Notes: generated from the sequence alone by a model not told the origin. A DNA stretch of 64,000 nucleotides from Gammaproteobacteria bacterium (GCA_016928055.1 JAFGLM010000009.1:1-64000); one strand, 5' to 3'. Shown: positions 1 to 11,025, counted from the stretch's first letter. Program-made: numbers and translations.

Positions 1-403
1 AGGTTGGTTTGCTATCTTTCAATAACAAGTCAACCTGATACGCCGCTTTTATTCAACCCCCTAAACACCAGATTCGGTTATAACTCCACGCACGCAGTCA
101 AATTGCTTAGTTGACTACATTAACGAAAACATTGCCGAAGATATTACGCTTGAATCGCTTAGCTCGTTAACCCATTACAGCAGCTATCATTTTGCGCATC
201 TATTTAAAAAATCTTTTGGCATCGCCCCACATCAATATCTGATTAAGTGTCGAATCGAAAAAGCCAAGCAATTATTAAAAGATACAAATATGAATATTGC
301 CCAGATTACGTTGGAAATCGGCTATGAAAATCAAAGCCACTTCACTAAATTATTCAAGCAAATGGTCGGTGTTACACCAGGCGCCTACCGGAGCCGAATT
401 TAG
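1..403 (+). pseudogene. AraC-family regulator, 3' part, frameshifted
   Basis: The last ~98 codons (from about 110 to the TAG at 401-403) encode a complete AraC/XylS double helix-turn-helix domain, with motifs such as HYSSYHFAHLFKKSFG and IGYENQSHFTKLFK. The reading frame switches at about position 109. Upstream codons are open in frame 1 from the window edge and end ...HAVKLL, while the HTH is in frame 2 and begins VDYINENIAED. Dropping the single A at 109 joins them into the continuous KLLVDYINENIAED expected of the family. This is therefore a one-base insertion (a real pseudogene or a sequencing error) in a gene that starts outside the window. Its target is unknown; the next genes are a small HTH protein and a thiamine-diphosphate enzyme. 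Confidence 0.8.
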
Positions 404-630
404 TATTTAAATCCAAACCTCAGGGTCAATCTGCTCAATATTCGCAAGAATACAACAATTTGCGCAATTTCTACCAAGACGCAGACTCACGAAATTTATA
501 TAGTCGCCCCCAGCCACAACAAGTGTGGTTTTTACCACTAAAAACTAAATAGTGAGTAATTCTGAGTGGACACTGGATGCCGGGCTAAACCTTAATTTAT
601 TCTTTTACGATGCTTTAGGCGGGACGTAAA

Positions 631-897
631 ATGAAGCCTGAGAAGATTAAATCTTATCGCGAAGAATTAAAAAAAGCAGTTGCGATATTCGGATCGCAGC
701 GCCAATTTGCTGAGGAAATTAATACCTACATTAGTTTAAAAAAACTCAACGCAAAAAAGGTCTGCCAGCAGACTATTTCCAACTGGATACACAGAGACAA
801 AAAGATTGCACGCGATTACCCACCCGTAATAGAAGCCATCACCAACCGTGTGGTTCGCGCTTCAACACTAAGAGGCGACGGAAAAACAAAATCATAA
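631..897 (+). CDS. Small YdaS/Cro-like helix-turn-helix protein
   Basis: This 88-residue protein starts at ATG 631. Residues about 15-55 look like a phage-Cro/YdaS-type helix-turn-helix (FGSQRQFAEEIN, then QQTISNWIHRDKK), followed by the PPVIEAIT segment usual in YdaS-family proteins. Such proteins are small DNA-binding repressors of prophage or toxin-antitoxin modules (family knowledge). No phage genes or partner toxin are visible beside it, so it may be a solitary remnant or a local regulator. It is convergent with the thiamine-diphosphate enzyme, whose stop codon lies 10 bases downstream. The call as a DNA-binding protein is good; the exact subfamily is less certain. Confidence 0.7.
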   Translation: MKPEKIKSYREELKKAVAIFGSQRQFAEEINTYISLKKLNAKKVCQQTISNWIHRDKKIARDYPPVIEAITNRVVRASTLRGDGKTKS

Positions 898-907
898 GAA
901 ACCTGAA

Positions 908-2728
908 TCAATTCTCCTGCAAGGCGGTAATGCGTGCCCTCATTGGAGGTATCTCATCAGGATCAATATGGACGTCCAGAATAACCGGTTGTCGAGCCTT
1001 TAAGATTTTATTGATATCCAGTTTTTTCAGATCATCCGGCTTTTCGATAAGGTAGCCTTTGATGCCAATAGACTCCGCATATTTACAGAAATCCACTTTC
1101 GGTAATTCGTATCCAATCGCTTCTGCGTTAGCCAGCTTCTGGCCGTGCTTAACCAGGCCGAGAGCTGAATCATTTAAAATAACGTAAATAATATTTAAAC
1201 CATGTTGTTTGGCTACCGTTATTTCCTGCCCGCACATTAACCAACTGCCATCGCCTACGATACAAACAACCGGATTATCAGGTCTGGCCAACGCAACACC
1301 TACGGATGCTCCGATAGACCAACCCATCGAGGAAAACTCCATACTGGACTGAAAGAGATTGGTTCGTCTCTCGCGTTCACCGGAAATACGCCGGTCTTTT
1401 GGATGTAAATAATGGACTGTCCAACACATGCTGGCTCCCGGGTCGGCCAGATAAATGGTGCTGGAAGGAAATAATTCCGGTAACTCGGTTAACAAACGCT
1501 GCGGCTTGATTGGCTTCGCATTCGATAAACATTCCTGCGGCTGGTCCAGCTCAAAATGCCTTTGCAGGTTTTTTTCTGCAGCCCTAAAATTTTCCAGATA
1601 AATTTTATTACTACCACCTACAGAAAAAACTTTCTTAACATTGTCTGCACGATACATCTGTTCCAGCAAACGACCAAAGACTGATGCAATATTTCCCCGG
1701 ATATGCATTTTAGCCATCGGTGAGCGGGCAAATCGAAATTCATGCTCTTCTATGTGAACCAGTCTATCTGTTAAATAAGAATGAATGTCGCGTCCATTAT
1801 TAATACGCTCACTCAGACTGGTACCAATGGCCACTATCAGATCAACAGCAGGATCGGATATGGTTTGCATGGCATCTTTATGCCCGGCATAACCGATAAC
1901 ACCCCGATACATGGGGTGGTAGGGACTAACCAGACCCTTTCCATTCGGAGTGGTAATGATCAGAGCCTGCAGTATTCCCGCAACCTGCAACACCGATGCA
2001 ACGCCTTCAGTACAGGCATCACCGATTACAAACAGGGGTTTTTTTGAATTAACCAATAAGTCATATAAACGATCAACGGCCGTTTCATCCGTTAATGATG
2101 ATTTGTCTAACAATTCACCGATTTGATAGGAGGTTTTGCTGATTTCTGCCGGACGACGCAAAATATCAACCGGTATACTGATGTGGGAAGGGGTCTGTGT
2201 ATATATCGCCTGCATCAAAGCGGCCACCAGCTTACGTTCGAACTGGTCAGGATGAGAAATCAGACTGTTGTAACCGGTGCAATGTTGAAACATGCCAACA
2301 GTGTTAACAGCCGTATCGGAAGATTCCTGTAAGGCGCCACGGCCAAACTTGCTGAGTGCCGTTTGCGCGGTAATTACCAGCATCGGCACATTATTTTCAT
2401 AAGCGGATGCCACGCCGGTTAATAAGTTGGTTGCTCCCGGGCCGGTTGTTGAGCAACAGACAGCCAGCTTACCTGAGTTGCTGAAATAACCGTGTGCCAT
2501 AAAAGCAGCACCGGTTTCATGTCGGGATACTATTGCGCGCGGACCGCCACGACGTTCACTTCTGGCAAGCGCGTTGTAAAGAGGTTCAATAGCACCGCCG
2601 GGTACGCCAAATACAAATTCAACACCAAGCTGTTCCAGATAGAGAATCAGCAAATCACCCAGTTCCAGTTTGGGTTTAATTAAAGACAGTAACTCCAGGT
2701 GAATCCGGCCCTGCGTAGCAGCATCCAT
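908..2728 (-). CDS. Thiamine diphosphate enzyme, acetolactate synthase-like
   Basis: This 606-residue protein has the full three-domain ThDP fold: an N-terminal pyrimidine-binding domain with the catalytic glutamate in SRHETGAAF (about residue 71), a central domain, and a C-terminal ThDP/Mg domain with GDGSW...ILNDS at about residue 490. Acetolactate synthase large subunits, glyoxylate carboligases and related decarboxylases share this layout. No small regulatory subunit or branched-chain amino acid gene is adjacent, so the substrate is open and a catabolic paralogue is more likely than biosynthetic IlvB. The start was set to ATG 2728 because GAGG lies 9 bases upstream; the frame runs open to a GTG at 2806, but that extension is hydrophobic and unlike the family. 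Confidence 0.75.
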   Translation of the reverse strand: MDAATQGRIHLELLSLIKPKLELGDLLILYLEQLGVEFVFGVPGGAIEPLYNALARSERRGGPRAIVSRHETGAAFMAHGYFSNSGKLAVCCSTTGPGATNLLTGVASAYENNVPMLVITAQTALSKFGRGALQESSDTAVNTVGMFQHCTGYNSLISHPDQFERKLVAALMQAIYTQTPSHISIPVDILRRPAEISKTSYQIGELLDKSSLTDETAVDRLYDLLVNSKKPLFVIGDACTEGVASVLQVAGILQALIITTPNGKGLVSPYHPMYRGVIGYAGHKDAMQTISDPAVDLIVAIGTSLSERINNGRDIHSYLTDRLVHIEEHEFRFARSPMAKMHIRGNIASVFGRLLEQMYRADNVKKVFSVGGSNKIYLENFRAAEKNLQRHFELDQPQECLSNAKPIKPQRLLTELPELFPSSTIYLADPGASMCWTVHYLHPKDRRISGERERRTNLFQSSMEFSSMGWSIGASVGVALARPDNPVVCIVGDGSWLMCGQEITVAKQHGLNIIYVILNDSALGLVKHGQKLANAEAIGYELPKVDFCKYAESIGIKGYLIEKPDDLKKLDINKILKARQPVILDVHIDPDEIPPMRARITALQEN

Positions 2729-2820
2729 GGTGAAAACCTCGTTGCCTAATAAGATTATTATCAGGCAGTGTAATAACGTACGAATTACGATGTTACAAGC
2801 GGCCACAACACCGTCTAGTC

Positions 2821-2836
2821 GTAGGCTTTATCCTAC
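2821..2836. promoter_or_regulatory. Inverted repeat upstream of ThDP enzyme gene
   Basis: GTAGG-CTTTAT-CCTAC is a perfect 5-bp inverted repeat about 95 bases upstream of the ThDP gene start and 180 bases upstream of ettA. It could be an operator for the leftward gene. The divergent region 2729-3013 otherwise holds only AT-rich promoter-like sequence, and I saw no clear -35/-10 pair. Confidence 0.3.
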
Positions 2837-3013
2837 AAAAATCCTTGCAGTTCTAAAGGCTGGCTTTTAAATCGACAAATCGATTGCTTACTGGATTACT
2901 CGGGAATCTCTTTCCCAAAAGAATAAAAATTGTGTACCCTAACGCCCAATTTTTTAAAGCATAATAGCGCCCCGCTCTATCCATTGATTATTCTCATTTA
3001 TTAAAGGGTATTT

Positions 3014-4684
3014 ATGGCTCAGTATGTTTACACCATGTCCGGCGTTGGTAAAGTTGTCCCGCCACAACGGGAAATTCTCAAGAATATTTCATTGAATTTT
3101 TTTCCCGGTTCCAAAATCGGGGTGTTGGGCTATAACGGTGCGGGCAAATCCACGCTACTGAACATAATGGCAGGCGTTGACACCGAACATCTGGGTGAAG
3201 CACGGCCACAACCCGGTATCCGGATCGGGCATCTGGCGCAGGAACCCCGTCTGGATGAATCAAAAAACGTAAGAGGCAACGTTGAAGAAGGCATCAGTGA
3301 ATTAAAAACCCTGGTTGATCGCTTTAATGAACTCAGCATGAAGTTTGCCGAGCCCATGAGCGACGACGAGATGAACGAGCTGATGGTCGAACAGGGCAAT
3401 TTACAGGACGCAATTGAAGCCGCCGATGCCTGGGAACTGGACCGTAAGCTGGAAATTGCCGCCGACGCTTTGCGCCTGCCGGACTGGCAAGCCGATGTCA
3501 GCAAACTTTCCGGCGGTGAACGCCGTCGTGTGGCGCTGTGTCGTTTACTGCTATCCAATCCTGACATGCTGGTATTGGATGAACCCACCAACCATCTCGA
3601 CGCGGAATCGGTAGCCTGGCTGGAACGCTATCTGCAGGATTTTAAAGGCACCGTTATCGCGGTCACGCACGATCGCTACTTTCTGGATAACGTCGCCGGC
3701 TGGATTCTGGAGCTGGACCGGGGCTATGGCATTCCCTGGCAAGGCAATTACTCTTCCTGGTTGGAGCAAAAAGAACAACGTCTGCAACAGGAAGAAAAAC
3801 AGGAATCCGCTCGGCGTAAAGCGATGGAGTCCGAACTGGAATGGGTGCGCAGCAATCCGAAGGGACGGCATGCGAAAAGCAAGGCACGTTTAAAACGTTT
3901 CTCTGAACTCTCATCAACCGATTATCAAAAACGCAGCGAAACCAAGGACCTGTATATTCCGCCGGGTCCTCGCCTGGGTGATAAGGTTATTGAATTCAAG
4001 CATGTCCGCAAAGCCTACGGCGAGCAACTGTTATATGAAGACCTGAACTTCCTCTTGCCACCCGGTGGGATTGTCGGTGTGATCGGACCGAACGGATCGG
4101 GTAAAACCACCCTGTTCCGTTTAATTACCGGCCAGGAACAGATCGATAGCGGCGAAATTGCTATCGGCGAAACCGTTGAGATTGCTTATGTCGATCAAAG
4201 CCGCGATGCACTGAATAACAAAAAAACGGTTTGGGAAGAAATCGCCGACGGCCAGGACATTATTCAGGTGGGCAAATACGAAACCCCATCACGCGCTTAT
4301 GTCGGGCGTTTTAATTTTAAAGGCAGCGACCAGCAAAAACGCGTTGGTGATTTATCCGGTGGCGAACGCAATCGCGTGCATTTAGCCAAGCTGCTACGCA
4401 GCGGTGGAAATCTTCTGTTACTTGATGAACCCACGAATGATCTCGACGTTGAAACCCTGCGTGCACTCGAAGAAGCATTGCTCGATTTTCCGGGCTGCGC
4501 GGTAGTGACCTCGCATGATCGATGGTTTCTCGATCGTATCGCAACCCATATTCTAGCGTTTGAAGGCGACAGCCAGGTGGTCTGGTTTGAAGGTAACTAT
4601 GCCGACTACGCCGCCGACTACAAACGTCGCAAGGGCGTCGATGCCGAACAACCGCATAGGATTAGATACAAAAAAATCTCTTAG
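3014..4684 (+). CDS. ettA: Energy-dependent translational throttle protein EttA
   Basis: This 556-residue protein is an ABC-F ATPase, close to the usual ~555 residues of EttA. It has two ABC domains: Walker [10 protein letters not shown] (near residue 40), signature [10 protein letters not shown] and Walker [12 protein letters not shown] in the first; [24 protein letters not shown] and [12 protein letters not shown] in the second. There are no membrane segments. EttA binds the ribosomal E site and gates the first elongation steps according to the ATP/ADP ratio (family knowledge). The N-terminus [17 protein letters not shown] is typical of EttA rather than other ABC-F subfamilies. It stands alone; the neighbour downstream is convergent. 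Confidence 0.95.
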   Translation: MAQYVYTMSGVGKVVPPQREILKNISLNFFPGSKIGVLGYNGAGKSTLLNIMAGVDTEHLGEARPQPGIRIGHLAQEPRLDESKNVRGNVEEGISELKTLVDRFNELSMKFAEPMSDDEMNELMVEQGNLQDAIEAADAWELDRKLEIAADALRLPDWQADVSKLSGGERRRVALCRLLLSNPDMLVLDEPTNHLDAESVAWLERYLQDFKGTVIAVTHDRYFLDNVAGWILELDRGYGIPWQGNYSSWLEQKEQRLQQEEKQESARRKAMESELEWVRSNPKGRHAKSKARLKRFSELSSTDYQKRSETKDLYIPPGPRLGDKVIEFKHVRKAYGEQLLYEDLNFLLPPGGIVGVIGPNGSGKTTLFRLITGQEQIDSGEIAIGETVEIAYVDQSRDALNNKKTVWEEIADGQDIIQVGKYETPSRAYVGRFNFKGSDQQKRVGDLSGGERNRVHLAKLLRSGGNLLLLDEPTNDLDVETLRALEEALLDFPGCAVVTSHDRWFLDRIATHILAFEGDSQVVWFEGNYADYAADYKRRKGVDAEQPHRIRYKKIS

Positions 4685-4701
4685 CTTTCACTAAATACTA
4701 T

Positions 4702-4740
4702 GAACACACACGGACGTGCTGTTCTATGTTTAGTTTTTTT
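4702..4740 (+). terminator. Probable terminator after ettA
   Basis: A GAACA...TGTTC hairpin (4702-4724, with an inner CAC/GTG pairing) is followed by TATGTTTAG and a run of eight T (4732-4739). It overlaps the 3' end of the convergent binding-protein gene. Confidence 0.5.
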
Positions 4741-5899
4741 TGTCTACCGCATGTTGACTATTTGCATTCTTTGACTCGAATAACGCATTCAGCGAAAAAG
4801 GATACTCCTTTAACATCGAATTGTGCTTTTTAGTAAAAGACTTAAAGTCAATACCATCGTAATTTTCCAATATACCGGTATAGTTATTGATGTTCTCAGC
4901 AGTAATTTCATAAATCGGCATATTTACTCGAGCACCACCTGATACCGCAAAATCAATTCCATGATGATAGTCATAAAGCATTATCAGTGCCCAACCACCA
5001 TCAAATATTTGCCCTCCAAAACTGGCGGTCACTTCACCCTGTCTTATCAATGAGATATTTTCAGGTTTCCAATCAAAGCCCCCAATCACGAAGTCCTTCC
5101 CTGCCTGTAATCCTTTTTTCCTGGCTGCATCAATCGCACCCATAGCCATCTCATCACTTACTGACCAAATGACATCAATGGATTGATGTCGTTCGAGTGC
5201 ATCGAGTGTTAACCTATAGGCAGAATCGCGCAACCAACCTCCAAGCGCGACTTCAAGCAATACGACAGAAGCCTCCTCTGCCACGAGTTGCTTCAGGCCA
5301 TCAACCCTTTCTATACTAACAGCGTCATCGCTGTAAGCACCGATACCGAAAATTGTAATTTTTTTATCCCTGTCTTTTATGCTCATTTTTTTAACATGAG
5401 CTATTAATCTCTCTGCTAACTGGTAGCCCGCATTTCTATTCTCTGTAACCAACTCAGCAATCCAGTTTCGGTGTTTACTTCTAGGAAACCCAATAATTTG
5501 ATGTTCATCTAACAAAAAATTAGAATTGAAAGTCAGTATTTTTATGTTTTTCTTATCAGCTTCCTGCAGTAACTGCTTGCTAATAATGCCCCAGCGTCCC
5601 ATTAGTATATATTCTGGTCGTCGTTCAGAATTTACAACCTGATCAAAGACCCGCTTATAGCTAATATCGTTGGATTTGACGAATCTGGTTTCTAAATTGA
5701 TATCCAAATCATCCGCAACTGCATGCATAAAAGCCGCTGTATCACGCCAAAAAGGAATATCTTCAGAGTTCGGAAATATACACGCTACTGTAATTTTTTG
5801 TTGTGCAGATACCGCCATGGACTGAATAAACAGGAAAAGTACCAGCAACAAAAATCGCACCGGCGCAAACACTCTTACCTTAAACAAAGCATGCTTCAT
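4730..5899 (-). CDS. Periplasmic sugar-type binding protein (orphan)
   Basis: This 389-residue protein has a signal peptide (basic start, hydrophobic core FLLLVLFLFIQSMAVS, cleavage probably after VSA) followed by a type I periplasmic binding fold like ribose- or galactose-binding proteins (TVACIFPNSEDIPFWRD at the start; DVIWSVSDEMAMGAIDAA in the second lobe). No ABC ATPase or permease gene is adjacent, so it is an orphan that may serve a distant transporter or a membrane sensor, as LuxP-type proteins do. ATG 5899 was chosen; a TTG two codons upstream is also possible and neither has a strong ribosome binding site. The ligand is unknown. Confidence 0.75.
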   Translation of the reverse strand: MKHALFKVRVFAPVRFLLLVLFLFIQSMAVSAQQKITVACIFPNSEDIPFWRDTAAFMHAVADDLDINLETRFVKSNDISYKRVFDQVVNSERRPEYILMGRWGIISKQLLQEADKKNIKILTFNSNFLLDEHQIIGFPRSKHRNWIAELVTENRNAGYQLAERLIAHVKKMSIKDRDKKITIFGIGAYSDDAVSIERVDGLKQLVAEEASVVLLEVALGGWLRDSAYRLTLDALERHQSIDVIWSVSDEMAMGAIDAARKKGLQAGKDFVIGGFDWKPENISLIRQGEVTASFGGQIFDGGWALIMLYDYHHGIDFAVSGGARVNMPIYEITAENINNYTGILENYDGIDFKSFTKKHNSMLKEYPFSLNALFESKNANSQHAVDKKN

Positions 5900-6075
5900 A
5901 TGCAAAATACCAAAAAGATGAGATTACATAGTTAGTAGCGGCAAAAGGCAACAATGCTTTATGACAGTTTTGTGCTTCTTATTAACACCTAAGGAGATAT
6001 ACGCAGGGATATTATTAGAAATTGGTGATGACCCGGATGCAACCTCAATCGAAATTCATCTGGCCGTCAGAATAT

Positions 6076-9000
6076 TTACGCAAGCCATTTTCTCGCATTC
6101 TGGAACAACCGCATCCATGGACTGTCTTCTTCCCATTCCGGCGGATGCCAGGACATCTGCACAGGTCTGAAAACCCGCTCCGGATGCGGCATCATAATGG
6201 TAAAGCGTCCATCCCGATTGCTTAAACCGGTAATGCCATCGACAGATCCATTTGGATTAAACGGATAGGTTTTTGCGACCTCTCCGAAGTTATCGATAAA
6301 GCGCAGCGCTAGTAAATCTTCCGGGATTTCACAATCAAAATGTGCACGCCCTTCTCCATGTGATACCACCACGGGAATGCGTGAACCCGCCATACCCGCC
6401 AACAGGATGGAAGGTGAATCCAGAATTTCAGTCATAATAAATCGCGCTTCAAATTGCTCGGATTCATTGCGAATAAAATGTGGCCAGTGTTCCGCACCCG
6501 GAATCAGGTCGCGCAGGTGCGCCATCATCTGACAGCCGTTACAGACACCTAAACCAAAGGTATTTTCTCTATTAAAAAACACTTTAAATTGTTCGCGTAA
6601 CTCATTGTTAAATAAGATGGATTTAGCCCATCCTCCGCCAGCCCCGAGAACATCACCGTAGGAAAATCCACCGCAAGCCGCCAGCCCCTGAAAATCTTTC
6701 AGATCAGTGCGCCCCGATTGCAAATCACTCATATGCACGTCGATGGCATTAAATCCGGCACGTCGAAACGCCGCCGCCATTTCCATTTGTCCGTTCACGC
6801 CCTGCTCGCGCAGTATCGCAACTTTGGGTTTTACGCCACTATTGATAAACGGTGCCGCAATATTGTCGCCTGGCTCAAAATTGAGCTCGGCATGCAATCC
6901 CGGATCATTAATTCTCAGGATCGCATCAAATTCCTGTTGAGCAGTTTTTGGATTATCACGCATCGCTTGCATATGCCGGGTCGTTTCGCTCCATATCTGC
7001 TGTAAAACAACGCGCCGTTCCTTATAAAGCTCCTGCCCGTCAGCGTGGATGCTCACCACATCTTTGTCGTTCAGCTCACCAATACGGTGGGTAATTGAAT
7101 CCAGGCCGGCTTCTTTCAAGATCTGCATCACTTTGGCCCGCGAATTAAAACGGGTTTGAATGACCACACCCAGTTCTTCATTAAACAAGGCAGCAATAGC
7201 ATCCTGTCCCAGATCGCCAACATTCACGGTAATGCCGGTATGGCCGGCGAAGGCCATTTCGCACAGCGTGACAAACAAGCCGCCATCGGAACGGTCGTGG
7301 TAGGCCAGCACTAAATCCTGTTCGCGTAGGCGGTTCAGCGCCTGTGTAAAGCGTTTGAAACCCTCGATATCATCCAAATCAGGCGTTTCCTGACCGATCT
7401 GCCGATAAACCTGCGTCAGGCAGGAAGCACCCAGCCGGTTCTGACCGCGGCCCAGATCGATCAGCAGCAAATCTGTTTTATCATCAGATATCTGTAGTTG
7501 CGGTGTTAAGCTGCGACGCACATCACGCACCGGTGCGAACGCAGAAATAATCAGCGACAGCGGCGAGGTCATCACACGCTGTTCACCCGCTTCTTCCCAA
7601 CGTGTCTGCATCGACATGGAATCCTTACCAACCGGAATAGCGATGCCCAGTTGCGGGCACAGCTCATCACCCACCGCTTTGACGGTGTCGTACAGAGCCG
7701 CATCTTCACCCGGAGCGCCGGCAGCAGCCATCCAGTTAGCCGACAACTTAATGTCGCCCAGCCGTGGAATATCGGCCGCCAGAATATTGGTAATCGCTTC
7801 ACCGACGACCATGCGACCGGAGGCGGCCGGGTTCAGCAAAGCGATCGGCGTGCGTTCTCCCATCGCCAGCGCTTCACCGCTGTAACCTTCGTAATCCGAA
7901 CAACTCACACCGACATCGGCCACCGGCACCTGCCATGGGCCCACCATTTGATCACGAGTAATTAAACCCGTCACCGAACGGTCACCGATAGTGATTAAAA
8001 AAGTTTTATTGGCGACCGCCGGCAAACGCAAAATGCGCTCGGCGGCATCTTTAATGCTGATCTGGCCGGTATCAAACGTCTCAGCGGAAACGGGCTGATG
8101 TTGAACATCGCGATGCATCTTCGGTGCTTTACCCAGCAGTACTTCCAGTGGCAGATCAATCGGGGCGTTATTAAATAATCGATCATTAAGATGCAGAGTC
8201 TGTTCAGCGGTAGCCTGACCTAAAACGGCAAACGGACAACGCTCACGCTCGCACATCGCTTTAAAGCGAGCCAGATCGGCGTCATTGACCGCCAGCACAT
8301 AACGCTCCTGCGACTCATTACACCAGATTTCCATCGGTGACATGCCGGGCTCATCATTTGGCACTTCGCGCAGTTCCAGGTTGCCGCCCACACCACCGTC
8401 ATGCAGCAGTTCTGGAATCGCATTGGATAGCCCACCCGCGCCAACATCATGCAAAGACAGAATCGGGCTCATTTCACCCAACGCTGCGCATTGGTCGATA
8501 ACACCCTGGCAACGGCGCTCCATTTCGGCGTTTTCGCGTTGAACCGACGCAAAATCCAGTGACTCAGAACTGGCACCGGCCGCCATTGACGACGCCGCAC
8601 CGCCTCCCAGGCCAATCAACATGGCCGGGCCGCCGAGCACAATAATATGCGCCCCGGCCGGTATCGGTAATTTGGTAACCAGTTGCGGGCGAATATTGCC
8701 CAGGCCGCCGGCCACCATAATCGGTTTGTGATAGCCGCGCAGCTGACCATTCACCCTTTCTTCGTAGCTGCGAAAATAACCGGCGATATTGGGCCGGCCA
8801 AATTCATTATTAAACGCTGCCGCACCGATCGGGCCTTCCAGCATGATATCCAGCGCCGAGGCGATATGGGACGGCTTGCCAAAATCCTCTTCCCACGGCT
8901 GTTCAAAACCGGGAATTCGTAAATTTGATACCGAAAATCCGCATAAGCCTGCTTTGGCACGCGAACCCCGGCCGGTAGCTGCTTCGTCACGAATTTCACC

Positions 9001-9939
9001 GCCGGAACCCGTGGCAGCACCCGGAAACGGCGAGATCGCCGTTGGATGATTATGCGTTTCCACCTTCATCAGAATATGCGCAGGCTCAGGGATGGTTTGA
9101 TATTCATTCGTAACCGGATCAATGATCAGACGCATTGAATCGGGCCCTTCCATAACCGCGGCATTATCTTTGTAAGCGGTGACCACGCCATCCGGGCTGG
9201 CTTTAAACGACTGTTTGATCATGCCAAACAGGGATTGCGCCTGTTCGATCCCATCAATCGTCCAGCCGGCGTTAAAGATCTTGTGCCGACAATGTTCAGA
9301 GTTCGCCTGCGCAAACATCATCAATTCGACATCGGTTGGATTGCGTTTCAGTGCTGCAAAGTTCTGGCACAGGTAGTCGATTTCATCGTCTGCCAGTGCC
9401 AGACCCAACTCGATATTGGCTTGCTCCAGCGCGCTGCGGCCTTTTTCCAACACATTAACCGCTTGCACCGGCGCCGGATCAGCATGCTCAAACAGCACCT
9501 TTGCAGTGGTTTCATCCGGCAGTACCGCCTGCGTCATACGATCATGTAAAGCATGGATAACGCTTGTTTGGTCGGTATCGGAAAGCGTTTGAGGAAATGT
9601 GAGCGTGTAAGCGATGCCGCGTTCAATGCGACGTACTGTATTCAATCCACAGTGATGCAGGATATCAGTCGCTTTTGATGACCAGGGTGAAATCGTTCCC
9701 GGTCTTGGCACCACGATATAACGTTGCCCGGGAAGAGTTTCTTCCTTAACCGCTAGCCCTTCATTCACCAGTTGTTGCACTACATCCCGTTGCGATGGAC
9801 TTAAATCCGATTCGATATCCAGGAAATAGACGAAATGGGCATCAAGATCCTCAACTGCGGCGCCGGTACGGCGGATTTTATCGAGTAATTTTTCTTGTCT
9901 GAATTCAGATAGGGCTGGTGCACCGTGCAGGTGTTGCAT
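6076..9939 (-). CDS. purL: Phosphoribosylformylglycinamidine synthase PurL
   Basis: This 1287-residue, single-chain enzyme converts FGAR, glutamine and ATP to FGAM, the fourth step of purine synthesis. Visible parts are the N-terminal domain starting [13 protein letters not shown], the synthase core with [16 protein letters not shown] and glycine-rich [11 protein letters not shown], and the C-terminal glutaminase with its nucleophile cysteine in [12 protein letters not shown] and the HPERVFRP end motif. The length matches the proteobacterial large form (about 1295), so no separate PurS/PurQ is needed. ATG 9939 fits the family N-terminus; a GTG two codons upstream is possible. It stands as a single transcription unit, divergent from the HxlR regulator. 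Confidence 0.97.
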   Translation of the reverse strand: MQHLHGAPALSEFRQEKLLDKIRRTGAAVEDLDAHFVYFLDIESDLSPSQRDVVQQLVNEGLAVKEETLPGQRYIVVPRPGTISPWSSKATDILHHCGLNTVRRIERGIAYTLTFPQTLSDTDQTSVIHALHDRMTQAVLPDETTAKVLFEHADPAPVQAVNVLEKGRSALEQANIELGLALADDEIDYLCQNFAALKRNPTDVELMMFAQANSEHCRHKIFNAGWTIDGIEQAQSLFGMIKQSFKASPDGVVTAYKDNAAVMEGPDSMRLIIDPVTNEYQTIPEPAHILMKVETHNHPTAISPFPGAATGSGGEIRDEAATGRGSRAKAGLCGFSVSNLRIPGFEQPWEEDFGKPSHIASALDIMLEGPIGAAAFNNEFGRPNIAGYFRSYEERVNGQLRGYHKPIMVAGGLGNIRPQLVTKLPIPAGAHIIVLGGPAMLIGLGGGAASSMAAGASSESLDFASVQRENAEMERRCQGVIDQCAALGEMSPILSLHDVGAGGLSNAIPELLHDGGVGGNLELREVPNDEPGMSPMEIWCNESQERYVLAVNDADLARFKAMCERERCPFAVLGQATAEQTLHLNDRLFNNAPIDLPLEVLLGKAPKMHRDVQHQPVSAETFDTGQISIKDAAERILRLPAVANKTFLITIGDRSVTGLITRDQMVGPWQVPVADVGVSCSDYEGYSGEALAMGERTPIALLNPAASGRMVVGEAITNILAADIPRLGDIKLSANWMAAAGAPGEDAALYDTVKAVGDELCPQLGIAIPVGKDSMSMQTRWEEAGEQRVMTSPLSLIISAFAPVRDVRRSLTPQLQISDDKTDLLLIDLGRGQNRLGASCLTQVYRQIGQETPDLDDIEGFKRFTQALNRLREQDLVLAYHDRSDGGLFVTLCEMAFAGHTGITVNVGDLGQDAIAALFNEELGVVIQTRFNSRAKVMQILKEAGLDSITHRIGELNDKDVVSIHADGQELYKERRVVLQQIWSETTRHMQAMRDNPKTAQQEFDAILRINDPGLHAELNFEPGDNIAAPFINSGVKPKVAILREQGVNGQMEMAAAFRRAGFNAIDVHMSDLQSGRTDLKDFQGLAACGGFSYGDVLGAGGGWAKSILFNNELREQFKVFFNRENTFGLGVCNGCQMMAHLRDLIPGAEHWPHFIRNESEQFEARFIMTEILDSPSILLAGMAGSRIPVVVSHGEGRAHFDCEIPEDLLALRFIDNFGEVAKTYPFNPNGSVDGITGLSNRDGRFTIMMPHPERVFRPVQMSWHPPEWEEDSPWMRLFQNARKWLA

Positions 9940-10057
9940 TTTCACACTTTATTTTGGGAGGGAACGGGAAAACCAAGAGCTACCCATTTTAATCGATCAT
10001 GCACAGACGCGAAAGCCGGATAAACGGTCTTTCATTTCTATACATTTCATTGAAATA

Positions 10058-10100
10058 ATTGCATAATGCAATCGTTTCTACTTTGATTTCATTATGCAAG
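10058..10100. promoter_or_regulatory. Palindromic operator candidate, purL/HxlR divergent region
   Basis: ATTGCATAATGCAAT at 10058-10072 is a perfect 7-bp inverted repeat around one base. A second copy of the half site (CATTATGCAAG) follows at 10090-10100, just before the HxlR gene start. This arrangement suggests an autoregulatory operator for the HxlR protein; which regulator binds it is inference. Confidence 0.5.
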
Positions 10101-10109
10101 TATTCTGAA

Positions 10110-10550
10110 ATGGTTGCTAAAAACGAACACGCTAATCGCTCCGGCTGCCCCATCGCCTGCGCCTTGGATATATTCGGTGATCACTGGGCCTTGCTGGTTA
10201 TACGCGATCTGGCCTTTTTTGATCGGCACGAATACAAAGATTTTTTACATTCGGAAGAAAGTATTTCCAGCAATATTCTTTCTGATCGACTGAAGAAGCT
10301 CGAAGCATATTCCATAATTTCCTCCCTTCCCCACCCCGACAGTCAACGCCGGAAACTTTATTACCTGACCAATAAAGGTAAAGATCTGATACCGGTTCTG
10401 GTGAGCATTTCTCGCTGGTCTGAACAAGATCTCGGCAAAGTCGTTAAGATTCCACCTGCGAGTCGCAAAATGCTGGTCAATAATCCAGACGCGTTAGTCC
10501 AGGAAACACTAAAACAAATTGAACAGTGGGAAAAATCGGTGGGACTTTAA
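10110..10550 (+). CDS. HxlR-family winged-helix regulator
   Basis: This 146-residue protein has the typical HxlR layout: the N-terminal cysteine in SGCPIACALDIFGDHWALLVIRD, a winged helix with SISSNILSDRLKKLEA, and a wing YYLTNKGKDLIPVL. Many family members sense electrophiles or redox stress through that conserved cysteine (family knowledge). ATG 10110 is preferred over the in-frame TTG at 10059, because the TTG lies inside the palindromic operator candidate and would add a non-conserved stretch. It precedes ssrA and is divergent from purL. No target gene can be assigned from the context, apart from likely self-regulation. Confidence 0.8.
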   Translation: MVAKNEHANRSGCPIACALDIFGDHWALLVIRDLAFFDRHEYKDFLHSEESISSNILSDRLKKLEAYSIISSLPHPDSQRRKLYYLTNKGKDLIPVLVSISRWSEQDLGKVVKIPPASRKMLVNNPDALVQETLKQIEQWEKSVGL

Positions 10551-10626
10551 GCGATCGTCGCTGAACCAATAGAATCCAAAACCACCTAATGGCCTTTGAC
10601 CGTGCTAATATTAACCGTCCAGTTTT

Positions 10627-10986
10627 GGGGGCGACCCGGCTTCGACGGGAATAATGAAGCCCCAGGTGCATGCCGAGGCGCAGAGGACCTCGTAAATCCA
10701 GCTGCAAAACTCATAGTTGCCAACGAAGACAACTACGCTCTAGCTGCTTAATACCCAGTGTAGAGCCGTCCGCCTGACGTGTGCTTGTGCACTCAGTTCA
10801 CGGGCGTCATTCTCACAAGATCGCGATGAAGCGCTCCCGGCGTGGATTCGTTAAAACCTATCCGGGATCGTTAATCGTCTTCCCCGCCTGTTGGGTAGCG
10901 ATTAATTAAATTAATAACGGGATAAGCATGTAGTACCGAAGGCGGAGTATTTTCGGACGCGGGTTCGATTCCCGCCGCCTCCACCA
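10627..10986 (+). ncRNA. ssrA: tmRNA (transfer-messenger RNA)
   Basis: The 5' end GGGGGCGACC pairs with the 3' end CGCCTCC-ACCA to form the tRNA-like acceptor stem, including the usual G-U at the third pair, and the T-arm sequence GGTTCGATTCC is present. The tag reading frame at 10719-10751 reads A-N-E-D-N-Y-A-L-A-A-stop, close to the ANDENYALAA tag of enteric bacteria. Length is 360 bases with CCA encoded. It rescues stalled ribosomes together with SmpB. No integrase or repeat of its 3' end was seen nearby. Confidence 0.97.
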
Positions 10987-10989
10987 ATC

Positions 10990-11025
10990 AAAAACCCCTG
11001 CCCGGTTCCGGTCAGGGGTTTTTTT
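10990..11025 (+). terminator. Rho-independent terminator of ssrA
   Basis: AAAAACCCCTG pairs with CAGGGGTTTTT around a 12-base loop, followed by a T-run, immediately after the tmRNA 3' end. Confidence 0.9.

Noticed and set aside
10627..10986. ssrA as an integration site for an island carrying the ORP-like cluster
   Set aside because: No integrase gene and no second copy of the tmRNA 3' end were seen downstream up to the cluster's terminator.
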